A stretch of 64,000 nt of DNA, taken from positions 310,001 to 374,000 of the forward strand of contig CAWBVI010000004.1 in the NCBI GenBank assembly GCA_963792205.1, read 5' to 3'. The notes under the pieces are model-generated. The model saw only the letters and a program-made list of their open reading frames with translations. It was not told the origin of the DNA and made no database searches. The translations under genes were made by a program, and so were the position numbers. The stretch is from DATDAH01 sp963792205. Its GTDB lineage: Bacteria; Actinomycetota; Acidimicrobiia; Acidimicrobiales; DATDAH01. This document shows, one piece after another, positions 42,584-50,836 of this stretch (positions within the stretch are counted from its first letter, which is position 1; the number at the start of each line of letters is the position of its first letter).

Positions 42584-43390
42584 GTGAGCTGGTTCCTGCG
42601 GCCGGAGCGGTGGCCGATCACCCCGCTCGACTGGCTCAAGGTGGTCGACGACCTGGCCCGGGCACCGACGCGGGTGTTGCTCGAGACCTTCGCCTCCGTC
42701 ACCGACGCGCTCGTGGGCAAGGAGGTCGAGCTCCGCTCGGCCGCGGGCACGGTCACCGTCGAGGTCGACTCGATCGTCGGCGCCCACTCGGCGCCGCCCG
42801 TGGCGATGGGCGCCTGGCGGCCGGGCCTCGACCTGGAGGGGCTCGAGACGGTGGACATCGCCGTGCACGACGTCCGGTGGGACGGCGGCCGCATCGACCG
42901 CCTCACGATCCAGGCCCACAACGTGCACCTCGAGGGCGGGGTCGTCGGCAAGCTCGTGGCCGGTCCCATCGGGGTGGCGGGCGAGGTCGATCAGGCCACG
43001 CTGGACGACTGGCTCGAGCGCCACGACGCCCCGGTGACCGCCGTCCTGGACGGCACCGACCGGGCCACGGTTCGTCCCCGAGGGAGCCGGCTGACCGCCG
43101 TGGTCTCGGCCGAGTTGGAAGACGATGGTGGAGTCGTCGCCTTCCCGATCCACTCGGTGCGATGGGCCGGCATCCCCGTGCCCTTCGGCGACCGCTTCGT
43201 GAGCACCCGCCGAGTCACCGTTCCCGCCCTGCCGAGGGATCTCCGGCTCACGGGTGTGTCGTCGGCGCCCGGCGTGTTGCGGGCGACGGGCGTGGTGGAC
43301 GACTTCCGGGAACCGCTCGTCCTCGAGTCGCTGCTGCGGGCGGCGTCGACCGTCGGCTCACACGTGGTCGTGAACCGCCAGGTGCGCTGA
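42584..43390 (+). CDS. LmeA/DUF2993-like lipid-binding protein (paralogue)
   Basis: A 268-residue protein whose strand-rich pattern (VNVEG-like LEGLETVDIAVHDVRW, LTIQAHNVHLEGG, ATGVVDDFREPLVLE) resembles the DUF2993 protein at 6407-7111. It is longer at the N-terminus and starts MSWFLRPERWPITPLDWL, with no signal peptide. It probably binds lipid at the membrane; the exact role is unknown. The start is GTG. It ends 33 bp inside the convergent esterase gene. Confidence 0.6.
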   Translation: MSWFLRPERWPITPLDWLKVVDDLARAPTRVLLETFASVTDALVGKEVELRSAAGTVTVEVDSIVGAHSAPPVAMGAWRPGLDLEGLETVDIAVHDVRWDGGRIDRLTIQAHNVHLEGGVVGKLVAGPIGVAGEVDQATLDDWLERHDAPVTAVLDGTDRATVRPRGSRLTAVVSAELEDDGGVVAFPIHSVRWAGIPVPFGDRFVSTRRVTVPALPRDLRLTGVSSAPGVLRATGVVDDFREPLVLESLLRAASTVGSHVVVNRQVR

Positions 43391-44569
43391 GCGGAGCCAC
43401 GTGAGCCATCGGGCCACACCGTTGACCACGTGGGTGGACCGGACGGTGTGGAAGGTGTCGAAGGCGTGCTGCGCGGCCGGGAGCTCGGCGTAGGCGACCG
43501 GGGCGCTCGACGACGCCCGCAGGGCGGCCACGAAGACCCGGGCCTCGGCGACGAAGGCCATCGAGTCGAACGTGCCGTGCACCACGAAGAACGGCGGGGC
43601 GTGGGCGCCGACCTGGGCGATGGGCGAGGCGGCTTCCCAGCGCTCCGGGTCCGCCTCGGGGGTGCACTTGATGATCTTCTTGGCGAAGAAGCGCTCGAGC
43701 GAGTGCCGGCCCCGGGCCTGGTGGCGGTCGAGGAAGTCGTAGATGCCGTAGTGGGGCACGCAGCCCTGGACCGCGGTCGCCGGGTCGAGGGCGGCGAGAG
43801 CGGCGAGGTGCCCGCCCGCCGAACCCCCGGTGAGCACGATGAAGTCCGGGTCGGCCCCCAGCTCCTCGGCGTGGTCCCGGACCCAGGCGACGGCAGCCTT
43901 CACGTCGTCGAGGTGGTCCGGGAAGGTGGCCTTCGGGCTGAGCCGGTAGTTGATGGCGACGACGACCCAACCGTGGCGGGCGAGGTGCCAGGTCAGCGGC
44001 TTGGCCTGCCGCTCCTTGCGGCCGTGCATCCACGAGCCGCCGTGGATGTGGACCAGCGTCGGTGCCCGCTCGGGCCGGTCCCGGTGCCGGTAGACGTCGA
44101 GGGTGTTGAAGCGCCCATGGGGGCCGTAGGCGAGGTCCCGGAGGACCTCGACCTCGGGGACGTCGAAGCGGAAGGGGCGCAGCAGGAGGCCCTTGGGCAC
44201 GTCGTTGCGGAGCATGCCCGCCAGCTCGGGGGCGATGCCGTCCCGGTAGTCCGGACCCAGGGCGTCGACCAGCGCCCGCTCGACGATCGGCTCGGCCAGA
44301 CGGGCGCGGCGCTGGGCCACGAGCAGCCCGATGGCGCTGGCCCCCATGAGGGCGAGGCCCCACCAACCGAGGGGCTGGTCGAGTGCTCCCGTGGCCACGG
44401 CGAAGACGGTCAGCGCCGACTGCCAGCCCAGGTGGAAGAGGGCGAACTCCCCCGTCAGCCAGCCGCCGAGGAACCAGGCCATCGTGAACGGCGCCCGCCC
44501 CCGGAACGACGCCAGGCCGGCGTGGGTGGCGCAGAGCGCACCGACCAGGAAGAAGGCCTCCGAGCTCAC
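43358..44569 (-). CDS. HSL-type alpha/beta-hydrolase esterase with N-terminal membrane helices
   Basis: A 403-residue protein. Residues 1-85 form about three membrane helices. The remainder is an HSL-family esterase: oxyanion HIHGGSWMHG, nucleophile GGSAGGHLAAL, Asp in VVHGTFDSM, and His in AAQHAFDTF. It should hydrolyse short- to medium-chain esters or lipids at the membrane. The combination with membrane helices is known for actinobacterial lipid esterases. The 3' end overlaps the LmeA-like gene by 33 bp. Confidence 0.88.
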   Translation of the reverse strand: MSSEAFFLVGALCATHAGLASFRGRAPFTMAWFLGGWLTGEFALFHLGWQSALTVFAVATGALDQPLGWWGLALMGASAIGLLVAQRRARLAEPIVERALVDALGPDYRDGIAPELAGMLRNDVPKGLLLRPFRFDVPEVEVLRDLAYGPHGRFNTLDVYRHRDRPERAPTLVHIHGGSWMHGRKERQAKPLTWHLARHGWVVVAINYRLSPKATFPDHLDDVKAAVAWVRDHAEELGADPDFIVLTGGSAGGHLAALAALDPATAVQGCVPHYGIYDFLDRHQARGRHSLERFFAKKIIKCTPEADPERWEAASPIAQVGAHAPPFFVVHGTFDSMAFVAEARVFVAALRASSSAPVAYAELPAAQHAFDTFHTVRSTHVVNGVARWLTWLRSAHLAVHDHV

Positions 44570-44610
44570 CCTCCTCTATCGGCCCGCCATCCCCCACCGT
44601 CGACCGTTCG

Positions 44611-44660
44611 GTTCTGGGCCCCCATGTTCGTCGTGGGCAACAAACGGCCGGACCCAGAAC
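44611..44660. repeat. Intergenic inverted repeat with GTTCTGGG/CCCAGAAC arms
   Basis: Arms at 44611-44618 and 44653-44660, flanked by CCATCCCCC and GATGGGGGG that can add outer pairs. It lies upstream of the esterase start and downstream of the acyl-CoA dehydrogenase stop, and may serve as the latter's terminator. It shares its core with the repeats at 26691 and 29761. Confidence 0.5.
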
Positions 44661-44670
44661 GGATGGGGGG

Positions 44671-45600
44671 TCAGCCGATGACGGCGTCGGCGACGCGGTG
44701 GCGGTGGAAGGCGGTGTCGCCCCAGGCGGGGACGAGGGCCCACACCCGCTTCATCCAGAGGTGGAGGTCGGACTCGAACGTGTAGCCGATGGCGCCGTGG
44801 ACCTGGAGCGCCACCCGGGCGGCCTGCTCGGCGGCGTCGCCCGCCATGGCCTTCGCCATCGAGACGTCCCGGGCGGTGGTCGCCTCGCCGACGGCCAGCG
44901 ACCACGCCGCCCGGTACACGGCCGGCGCCGCGAACTCGACGGCGAGGTGGGCCGAGGCCAGGTGGTGCTTCACCGCCTGGAACCCACCGATGGGCTGGCC
45001 GAACTGCTGGCGCTCCTTGGCGTACTCGACGGTCACCTCGAGCAGGTGCCGGGCCAGTCCGACCAGCGTGGCGGCCGTGCCGAACGTCATCCGGTCGAAC
45101 GGGTCGTCGTCGAGCAGGGCGACCGCGTCGCCGGTGACGTCGCCGACCCGGCTGAGGCGACGGGAGCGGTCGACCGACGGGTGGGGAACCGCGGTCGAGG
45201 GGCCGGCGAACACGTCGAGCCCGATCACGATCAGGTCGGCCGACGCCGCGCCCGCGACATGGGTGGCACCGGCCGGCGCGGCGGCGATCATCTCGGTCCC
45301 GTCTCCCGGTAGGAACGGCGCCAGCAGGGCGGACACCGCCAGTGGCTCCGGCAGCGCCGCCCGACCGGCTTCCTCGAGGAGGAGGACCAGGTCCACCTCG
45401 GTCAGGCCCAGCCCGCCGGCCGCTTCAGGGACGGCCACGCCGACCACGCCCATGTCGACGAGGGCGCCCCAGCGGTCGCGGTCCCAAGGGTCGTCGGCGG
45501 CCCACGCCGCCCGCACGGCCTCCGGGGGGCACGTGCCGGCCAGCAGGTCCCGCACCGCGTCCCGGAACGCCAGCTGGTCCGGGGTGAAGGCGAAGTCCAT
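44671..45600 (-). CDS. Acyl-CoA dehydrogenase, short (beta-type) subunit
   Basis: A 309-residue acyl-CoA dehydrogenase-fold protein, shorter than the usual 380. The N-terminal helical domain is complete (MDFAFTPDQLAFRDAVRDLL, VPEAAGGLGLTEVD). The middle beta domain is reduced, and the C-terminal FAD-side helices are kept (KERQQFGQPIGGFQAVKHHL, QVHGAIGYTFESDLHLWMKR). Size and position match FadE32/FadE33-like subunits that pair with a longer partner in alpha2beta2 steroid acyl-CoA dehydrogenases. Its ATG overlaps the partner's stop (TGATG). Confidence 0.85.
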   Translation of the reverse strand: MDFAFTPDQLAFRDAVRDLLAGTCPPEAVRAAWAADDPWDRDRWGALVDMGVVGVAVPEAAGGLGLTEVDLVLLLEEAGRAALPEPLAVSALLAPFLPGDGTEMIAAAPAGATHVAGAASADLIVIGLDVFAGPSTAVPHPSVDRSRRLSRVGDVTGDAVALLDDDPFDRMTFGTAATLVGLARHLLEVTVEYAKERQQFGQPIGGFQAVKHHLASAHLAVEFAAPAVYRAAWSLAVGEATTARDVSMAKAMAGDAAEQAARVALQVHGAIGYTFESDLHLWMKRVWALVPAWGDTAFHRHRVADAVIG

Positions 45601-46752
45601 CAGACCCTCGGGAGGCCGAGGACGCGCTCGGCGACGACGTTGCGCTGGATCTCGTTGGTGCCGGCGTAGATGGGGCCGGCGAGGGAGAAGAGCCAGCCAT
45701 CGAGCCACGCGCCGCCGTCGGGGGCGTCGTCGCTGTCGAGGCCGAGCTCGCCGTCAGCGCCGACCAGGCGTTGGGCGGTGTGGTTGAGGTGGACGTCGAG
45801 CTCGGACCACCACAGCTTCATGAGGCTGGCCTCGGAGCCCATCGGGGCGCCGGTCTGGAGCATGCGGCCGATGGCCTGGTAGGTGAGCAGCCGGTAGGCC
45901 TCGGCGTTCATCCACGCCTGGGCCACGTCGTCCCGGAGGTGGTCGGCCGGCCGGCGGCGGTAGAGGTCGATCAGCCGGTCGGCCGCCGCCATGAAGCGCC
46001 CCGGGCTGCGCAGGGTGAGCCCCCGCTCGGACGATGCCGTGGCCATGGCCACCCGCCAGCCCTCGTTGACCCCGCCGAGCACGTTGGCACCCGGCACCCG
46101 CACCTCCTCCAGGAACACCTCGGCGAAGGCCACGTCGTCGTGCAGGCCGGAGATGGGCCGCACCGTGACGCCCTCGGCATCGAGGGGCACGAGGAAGTAG
46201 GTCAGGCCGCGGTGGCGCTCGGCTTCCGGGTCGGACCGGAACAGACCGAACAGCCAGTCGCAGAACACCCCCCGGGTCGACCACGTCTTCTGCCCGGTCA
46301 GCACCCAGTCGTCACCATCGGCGGACCGCCCGGCTGCGGAGCCCGGCGAGGTCGCTGCCGGCGTCGGGCTCGGACCACCCCTGGGCCCAGGTCTCCTCGC
46401 CCGAGGCCATCTTGGGCAGGTACCGGTCCTGCTGCTCCTTGGTCCCGTGCTCGAAGATCGTCGGCGCGAGGAGGAAGATCCCGTTCTGGGTGACCCGACC
46501 CGGTCCCCCGGCGGCCCAGTACTCCTCCTCGAAGATCAACCACTCGATGAGGTCGGCACCGCGGCCGCCGTACTCCTCCGGCCAGGAGACGACGGCCCAG
46601 CGGGCGTCGAACAGCTGCCGCTCCCACTCGCGGTGGGCGGCGAAGCCGTCGGCCGTGTTCATCGACCCCAGCCCCGACGGCACGTTGGCCTGCAGCCACT
46701 CGCGGGCCTCGGCCCGGAAGGCGTCGTGGCGCTCGGAGAAGGTCAGGTCCAT
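45600..46752 (-). pseudogene. Acyl-CoA dehydrogenase, long (alpha-type) subunit, with a single-base frameshift
   Basis: Two frames give one protein of about 384 residues. The N-terminal part (46752 to about 46325) has MDLTFSERHDAFRAEAREWL, VSWPEEYGGRGADLIEW and QGWSEPDAGSDLAGL. The second part continues VLTGQKTWSTRGVFCDWLF through NEIQRNVVAERVLGLPRV. Removing one base at about 46320-46325 gives RAVADGDDWVLTGQ. It is followed directly by the short subunit, an arrangement seen for FadE31-FadE32-like heterotetramers. An assembly error is the simplest reason for the shift. Confidence 0.82.
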
Positions 46753-46799
46753 GGCGGCGCAGAGCCTGACCCCCCGTCAGAACCGGGCGCAACCTCGGC

Positions 46800-47864
46800 T
46801 CAGGAGAAGAAGGTGGTGTCGATCAGCTCGTCGATCGTGGCGATGCCCGCCCAGCCCGGACCTTGGCCGTCAACGGTGTCGCCACCGGGGCAACCGACGT
46901 AGAGGCCCTCCTGCTGGATGACCGCGTACCGGCCGGGGGACGACGGATCGGCGAAGAGGAAGGCGACCACCCGGGCCCGCATCGGGAGGAGCGCCTCGTA
47001 CTGCGCGCCCAGGTCGTCTCGGCCGTAGCCGAGGACGGCGGTGACCTCCCGGAGGACATCGCCCTGGTAGGTGTTGCCCACGACGATCCGGAAGTGCGCC
47101 ACCGGCGACCGGTCGACGCCGTCGCCCTCGACGATGTCGACCCCCACGAGCCGGCCTTCGATGACCAGGTCGCTACGGGCCGCCAGTTCTTCGGGCGACT
47201 CCGTCGGGTCGTAGTCGAGATCGATGCCGGTGTTGTGGACGATCTCGGTGAAGGCCTCGACCTCGGCACACGTCGGTACGTCCTCGCCGCCGGGCCCGAG
47301 CGCGGCGACGAGGTCGTCGAGCGTGTAGGCCCCGGCCCACTGCGGCGTACGCCCCTCCACGGGGAACTCACCGCCGGGGCAGTCGATCCACAGCCCCTCG
47401 ATGCCGAAGGCCCAGTGATCCGGCTGGTCCGGATCCTGGTGGAGGAAGCCGACGAAGCGAGCACCTCGGGGCAGGGCGTCGCCGAAGTACCCGGGAGGCT
47501 CGGTCCGATGGTCCTCCCGGACGACCAACCGACCCGGATCGAGGTCGCCGGTGAGCACGCTGGTCACGTCGACCACGATGTCGACGACGCCGGGGCCCCC
47601 GTCCCGGGCAACGAGCAGCCGACCCTCGACCACCGCATCGGCGGACCCGCGGAGCTGATCGACCGTGTCCGCCGACGAGTAGTCCGACAACGCCTGTGGC
47701 GCCCGCATCAGGTCAGCGAAGGGCATCACCTCCTCGCACGAGGGTCCCGGCGCCACGGCGGTCGTGTCGGCCGCCGGTGCCGCAGGGGTCGCGGCCGGTT
47801 CAGCCGCCTCGCCCGACGAGCAGGCGGCCAGGAGCAGGACCGCGACGAAGGAGAGGCGACGCAC
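46800..47864 (-). CDS. Lipoprotein with internally duplicated domain
   Basis: A 354-residue exported lipoprotein. The signal VRRLSFVAVLLLAACSSG carries a lipobox (LLAAC) at the N-terminus and an Ala/Pro/Thr linker follows. The rest is two similar halves of about 140 residues. Each begins with a SADAVVEGRL- or RSDLVIEGRL-like strand and ends with EGLWIDCPGG...WAGAYTLDDLV or EGLYVGCPGG...WAGIATIDELI. Each half has Cys near its ends. I do not know the function. The GTG at 47864 was chosen for the signal peptide; the longer frame to 48053 is antisense to the next gene. Confidence 0.75.
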   Translation of the reverse strand: MRRLSFVAVLLLAACSSGEAAEPAATPAAPAADTTAVAPGPSCEEVMPFADLMRAPQALSDYSSADTVDQLRGSADAVVEGRLLVARDGGPGVVDIVVDVTSVLTGDLDPGRLVVREDHRTEPPGYFGDALPRGARFVGFLHQDPDQPDHWAFGIEGLWIDCPGGEFPVEGRTPQWAGAYTLDDLVAALGPGGEDVPTCAEVEAFTEIVHNTGIDLDYDPTESPEELAARSDLVIEGRLVGVDIVEGDGVDRSPVAHFRIVVGNTYQGDVLREVTAVLGYGRDDLGAQYEALLPMRARVVAFLFADPSSPGRYAVIQQEGLYVGCPGGDTVDGQGPGWAGIATIDELIDTTFFS

Positions 47865-47946
47865 CCTCGTTGGACGTCGTCGCGTCCGTCCGCGGTTCCC
47901 CGTCAGCCCTGACGACCCGTCAGGTGCGGCCAGTAGCCTCCGGGCC

Positions 47947-48396
47947 GTGACGGCAATGGACGCGGCCAAGCCGCAGGTCCCGGCGGTGGACGGGTGGTTC
48001 ACCCTCGACGACCCGCCCCACCTGCTCGGGACCCGCTGCACCGCCTGCGGCACCTACTTCTTCCCCCGGGAGGACGGCTGGTGCCGGCGCCCCGGGTGTG
48101 GCAGCACCGAGTTGGTCGAGGTCGAGCTGAGCCGGACCGGGAAGATCTGGTCGTACACCAACGCCCAGTACCAGCCACCCGAGCCGTATGTGTCGCCCCA
48201 CGACGAGTTCCAGCCGTTCGCCCAGGCCGCCGTCGAACTGGCCGAGGAGCAGCTCATCGTCATGGGCCAGGTCGTCGAGGGCGTGGGGGTCGACGACCTG
48301 ACCACCGGCCAGGAGATGGAGCTGGTGGTCGAGCCGCTGTTCGAGGACGACGAAGCCGTCCACCTGGTCTGGAAGTGGAAGCCGGTGGCCGCGTGA
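47947..48396 (+). CDS. DUF35 Zn-ribbon/OB-fold protein, thiolase partner
   Basis: A 149-residue DUF35 protein. The Zn ribbon is TRCTACGTYF...GWCRRPGCGS (CxxC and CxxxxC) and the OB-fold follows (KIWSYTNAQY, AVELAEEQLIVMGQV). Such proteins bind acyl-CoA and work with SCP2-type thiolases or hydratases, as in ChsH2-Ltp2 of steroid side-chain degradation. Its stop overlaps the thiolase start (GTGA), so they are almost certainly partners. The GTG start has TAGCCT 7 nt upstream; an ATG at 47956 is an alternative. Confidence 0.88.
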   Translation: MTAMDAAKPQVPAVDGWFTLDDPPHLLGTRCTACGTYFFPREDGWCRRPGCGSTELVEVELSRTGKIWSYTNAQYQPPEPYVSPHDEFQPFAQAAVELAEEQLIVMGQVVEGVGVDDLTTGQEMELVVEPLFEDDEAVHLVWKWKPVAA

Positions 48397-49586
48397 GCCG
48401 GGACGTGGTCGTCACCGGGGTGGGCATGCACCCGTGGGGCAAGTGGGGGCGCAACTTCGTCGAGTACGGGCGGGCGGCCGTGGCCGACGCCCTGGTCGAC
48501 AGCGGCGTCGAGTGGCGCGACATCGAGTTCGTCTCCGGCGCCGACACCATCCGCAACGGGTACCCGGGCTACATCGCCGGCGCGACCTTCGCCCAGGCCA
48601 TGGGGTGGACGGGCGTGCCGGTGGCCAGCACCTACGCCGCCTGCGCGTCGGGCGCGGCAGCGATGAGCGTGGCCCGGGACCGCATCCGGGCCGGCGCCTG
48701 CGAGATCGCCCTGGTCGTGGGGGCGGACACCACGCCGAAGGGCTTCTTCGCCCCGACGGGCGGCGGCGACCGCCAAGCCGATCCCGACTGGCTGCGCTTC
48801 CGGCTCCTCGGCGCCACCAACCCCACCTACTTCGCCCTCTACGCCCGCCGGCGCATGGACCTGTACGGCGCCACCGACGAGGACTTCGCCGCGGTCAAGG
48901 TCAAGAACGCCCGCCACGGGTTGGCCAACCCCAAGGCCCGGTACCGCAAGGAGGTCACGGTCGAGGAGGTGCTGGCGTCCCCGATGGTCGCCGACCCGCT
49001 GCGCCTGCTCGAGATCTGCGCCACGTCCGACGGCGGGGCCGCCGTCATCCTGATGAGCGCCGAGGAGGCCGAGCGGCGAGGGGTCGAGGGCCGCCTGAGG
49101 GTGGCCGCCATCTCGACCGTCACCCCGACCTTCCCCAACATCGTGCTCGACCTGCCCGAGTTCGCCACCGACTCGGCCGCGGCCGAAGCGCCACCGGAGC
49201 TGACCTACCGGGCAGCCATCAGCGCCGCGGCCTACGAGGAGGCCGGCATCGGGCCCGACGACGTCGACCTGGCCGAGGTGTACGACCTGTCCACCGCCCT
49301 GGAGCTGGACTGGGTCGAGAGCCTGGGGCTGTGCAAGGAGGGCGAGGCCGAGCAGCTCGTCCGCGACGGCGAGACGACCATCGGCGGCCGCATCCCCGTG
49401 AACACGTCCGGGGGCCTGTCCTGCTTCGGCGAGGCCATCCCCGCCCAGGCCCTGGCCCAGGTGTGCGAGCTCACCTGGCAGCTCCGGGGCCAGGCGGGCG
49501 AGCGCCAGGTCGACGGCGCCCGGGTCGGCATCACCGCCAACCAGGGGCTGTTCGGCCACGGCTCGTCCGTCATCCTGACCCGCTGA
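48393..49586 (+). CDS. SCP2-type thiolase/acetyl-CoA acetyltransferase-like (Ltp-like)
   Basis: A 397-residue thiolase-superfamily protein of the non-decarboxylating SCP2 type. The nucleophile is C84 in STYAACASGAAAM. GANTS-type EVYDLSTALELDWVESLG and VNTSGGLSCFGEAIPAQA (the family's CFGE-like replacement of GHP) are visible. With a DUF35 partner such proteins catalyse thiolytic or retro-aldol cleavage in side-chain degradation. It is coupled to the DUF35 gene by a 4-bp overlap and followed after 15 bp by the FadA6-like gene. Confidence 0.88.
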   Translation: MSRDVVVTGVGMHPWGKWGRNFVEYGRAAVADALVDSGVEWRDIEFVSGADTIRNGYPGYIAGATFAQAMGWTGVPVASTYAACASGAAAMSVARDRIRAGACEIALVVGADTTPKGFFAPTGGGDRQADPDWLRFRLLGATNPTYFALYARRRMDLYGATDEDFAAVKVKNARHGLANPKARYRKEVTVEEVLASPMVADPLRLLEICATSDGGAAVILMSAEEAERRGVEGRLRVAAISTVTPTFPNIVLDLPEFATDSAAAEAPPELTYRAAISAAAYEEAGIGPDDVDLAEVYDLSTALELDWVESLGLCKEGEAEQLVRDGETTIGGRIPVNTSGGLSCFGEAIPAQALAQVCELTWQLRGQAGERQVDGARVGITANQGLFGHGSSVILTR

Positions 49587-49601
49587 GACTCGAGGAATCA
49601 C

Positions 49602-50759
49602 ATGGCTGAGGCGTACATCGTCGATGCGGTGCGGGCGCCGGTGGGGCGCCGGGGTGGCGGGCTGGCCCAGGTCCACCCGGCCGACCTGGGAGCGCACAGC
49701 CTGACGGCGCTGATGGACCGGACGGGCGTCGACCCGTCGGCGGTCGAGGACGTGGTCTTCGGCTGCGTGGACACCATCGGACCGCAGGCGGGCGACATCG
49801 CCCGGACCTGCTGGCTGGCCGCCGGGCTCCCCGACGAGGTGCCCGGCACGACCGTCGACCGCCAGTGCGGCTCGTCCCAGCAGGCCGTGCACTTCGCCGC
49901 CCAGGCCGTCCTCAGTGGCACGGCCGACCTCGTCGTCGCCGGCGGCGTCCAGAACATGTCGATGATCCCCATCAGCTCGGCCATGACCGTGGCCGAGCAC
50001 ATCGGCATCACCGACCCGGACCCCTTCCGGGGGTCCAAGGGCTGGATGGCCCGCTACGGCGACCAGGAGGTCAGCCAGTTCCGGGCCGCCGAGATGATCG
50101 CCGAGAAGTGGGACATCTCCCGGGAGGACATGGAGGCGTTCGCCTACGAGAGCCACCAGCGGGCGATCCGGGCCACCGACGAAGGGCGCTTCGACGCCGA
50201 GATCGAGCCCCTCGAGGGCGTGACCCACGACGAAGGGCCCCGCCGGGAGTCGACCCTCGAGAAGATGGCCTCGCTGCGCACGCTGGTGGAGGGCGGCCGG
50301 CTGACGGCTGCGGTGTCCTCACAGATCTCCGACAACTCGGCCGCGCTGCTCATCGCCTCCGAGCAGGCCGTGAAGGACCATGGCCTCACCCCGCGGGCCC
50401 GCATCCACCACCTCTCCGTGCGGGGTGCCGATCCGATCTGGATGCTGACCGCGCCGATCCCGGCCACCGAGTACGCCCTCGCGAAGGCGGGCATGAGCCT
50501 CGACGAGATCGACCTGGTCGAGATCAACGAGGCCTTCGCCTCGGTCGTGCTGGCCTGGCAGAAGGAGAGCGGCGCCGACCTCGACAAGGTCAACGTGAAC
50601 GGCGGCGCCATCGCCCTCGGCCATCCTCTCGGCGCCACCGGCGCCCGCCTCATGACCACCCTGCTCCACGAGCTGGAGCGTTCGGGCGGCCGTTGGGGCC
50701 TGCAGACCATGTGCGAGGGCGGCGGCCAGGCCAACGTCACCATCATCGAGCGGCTGTAG
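49602..50759 (+). CDS. fadA6: FadA6-like thiolase of steroid ring degradation
   Basis: A 385-residue thiolase. The nucleophile is C89 in TVDRQCGSSQQAV; ALGHPLGATGARL and CEGGGQANVTIIERL complete the site. From memory of Mycobacterium tuberculosis FadA6, the similarity runs end to end (AEAYIVDAVRAPVG, VVAGGVQNMSMIPISSAMTV, YGDQEVSQFR, LEKMASLRTLVEGGRL, RARIHHLS). FadA6 acts in C/D-ring catabolism, which fits echA20-ipdABC 8 kb away. GAGGA stands about 5 nt before the ATG. Confidence 0.88.
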   Translation: MAEAYIVDAVRAPVGRRGGGLAQVHPADLGAHSLTALMDRTGVDPSAVEDVVFGCVDTIGPQAGDIARTCWLAAGLPDEVPGTTVDRQCGSSQQAVHFAAQAVLSGTADLVVAGGVQNMSMIPISSAMTVAEHIGITDPDPFRGSKGWMARYGDQEVSQFRAAEMIAEKWDISREDMEAFAYESHQRAIRATDEGRFDAEIEPLEGVTHDEGPRRESTLEKMASLRTLVEGGRLTAAVSSQISDNSAALLIASEQAVKDHGLTPRARIHHLSVRGADPIWMLTAPIPATEYALAKAGMSLDEIDLVEINEAFASVVLAWQKESGADLDKVNVNGGAIALGHPLGATGARLMTTLLHELERSGGRWGLQTMCEGGGQANVTIIERL

Positions 50760-50810
50760 CGAAATTGCGCCGATTTGTCACGCCTGGCGTGACAAATCGG
50801 CGCAATTTCG
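50760..50810. repeat. 51-bp perfect palindrome
   Basis: Starting one base after the FadA6-like stop, 25 bases are followed by one T and then their exact reverse complement. The left arm begins CGAAATTGCGCCGATTTG. The arms have lower GC than the surrounding genes and no T-tract follows. It could act as a terminator for the DUF35-thiolase operon, but the length and perfection exceed what termination needs. Confidence 0.9.
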
Positions 50811-50836
50811 AACCTTCTACGTGTCAGACTCCCTGG

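Noticed and set aside
48054..50228. Minus-strand 724-codon frame
   Set aside because: Antisense to the DUF35 gene and two thiolases, with no family motifs.
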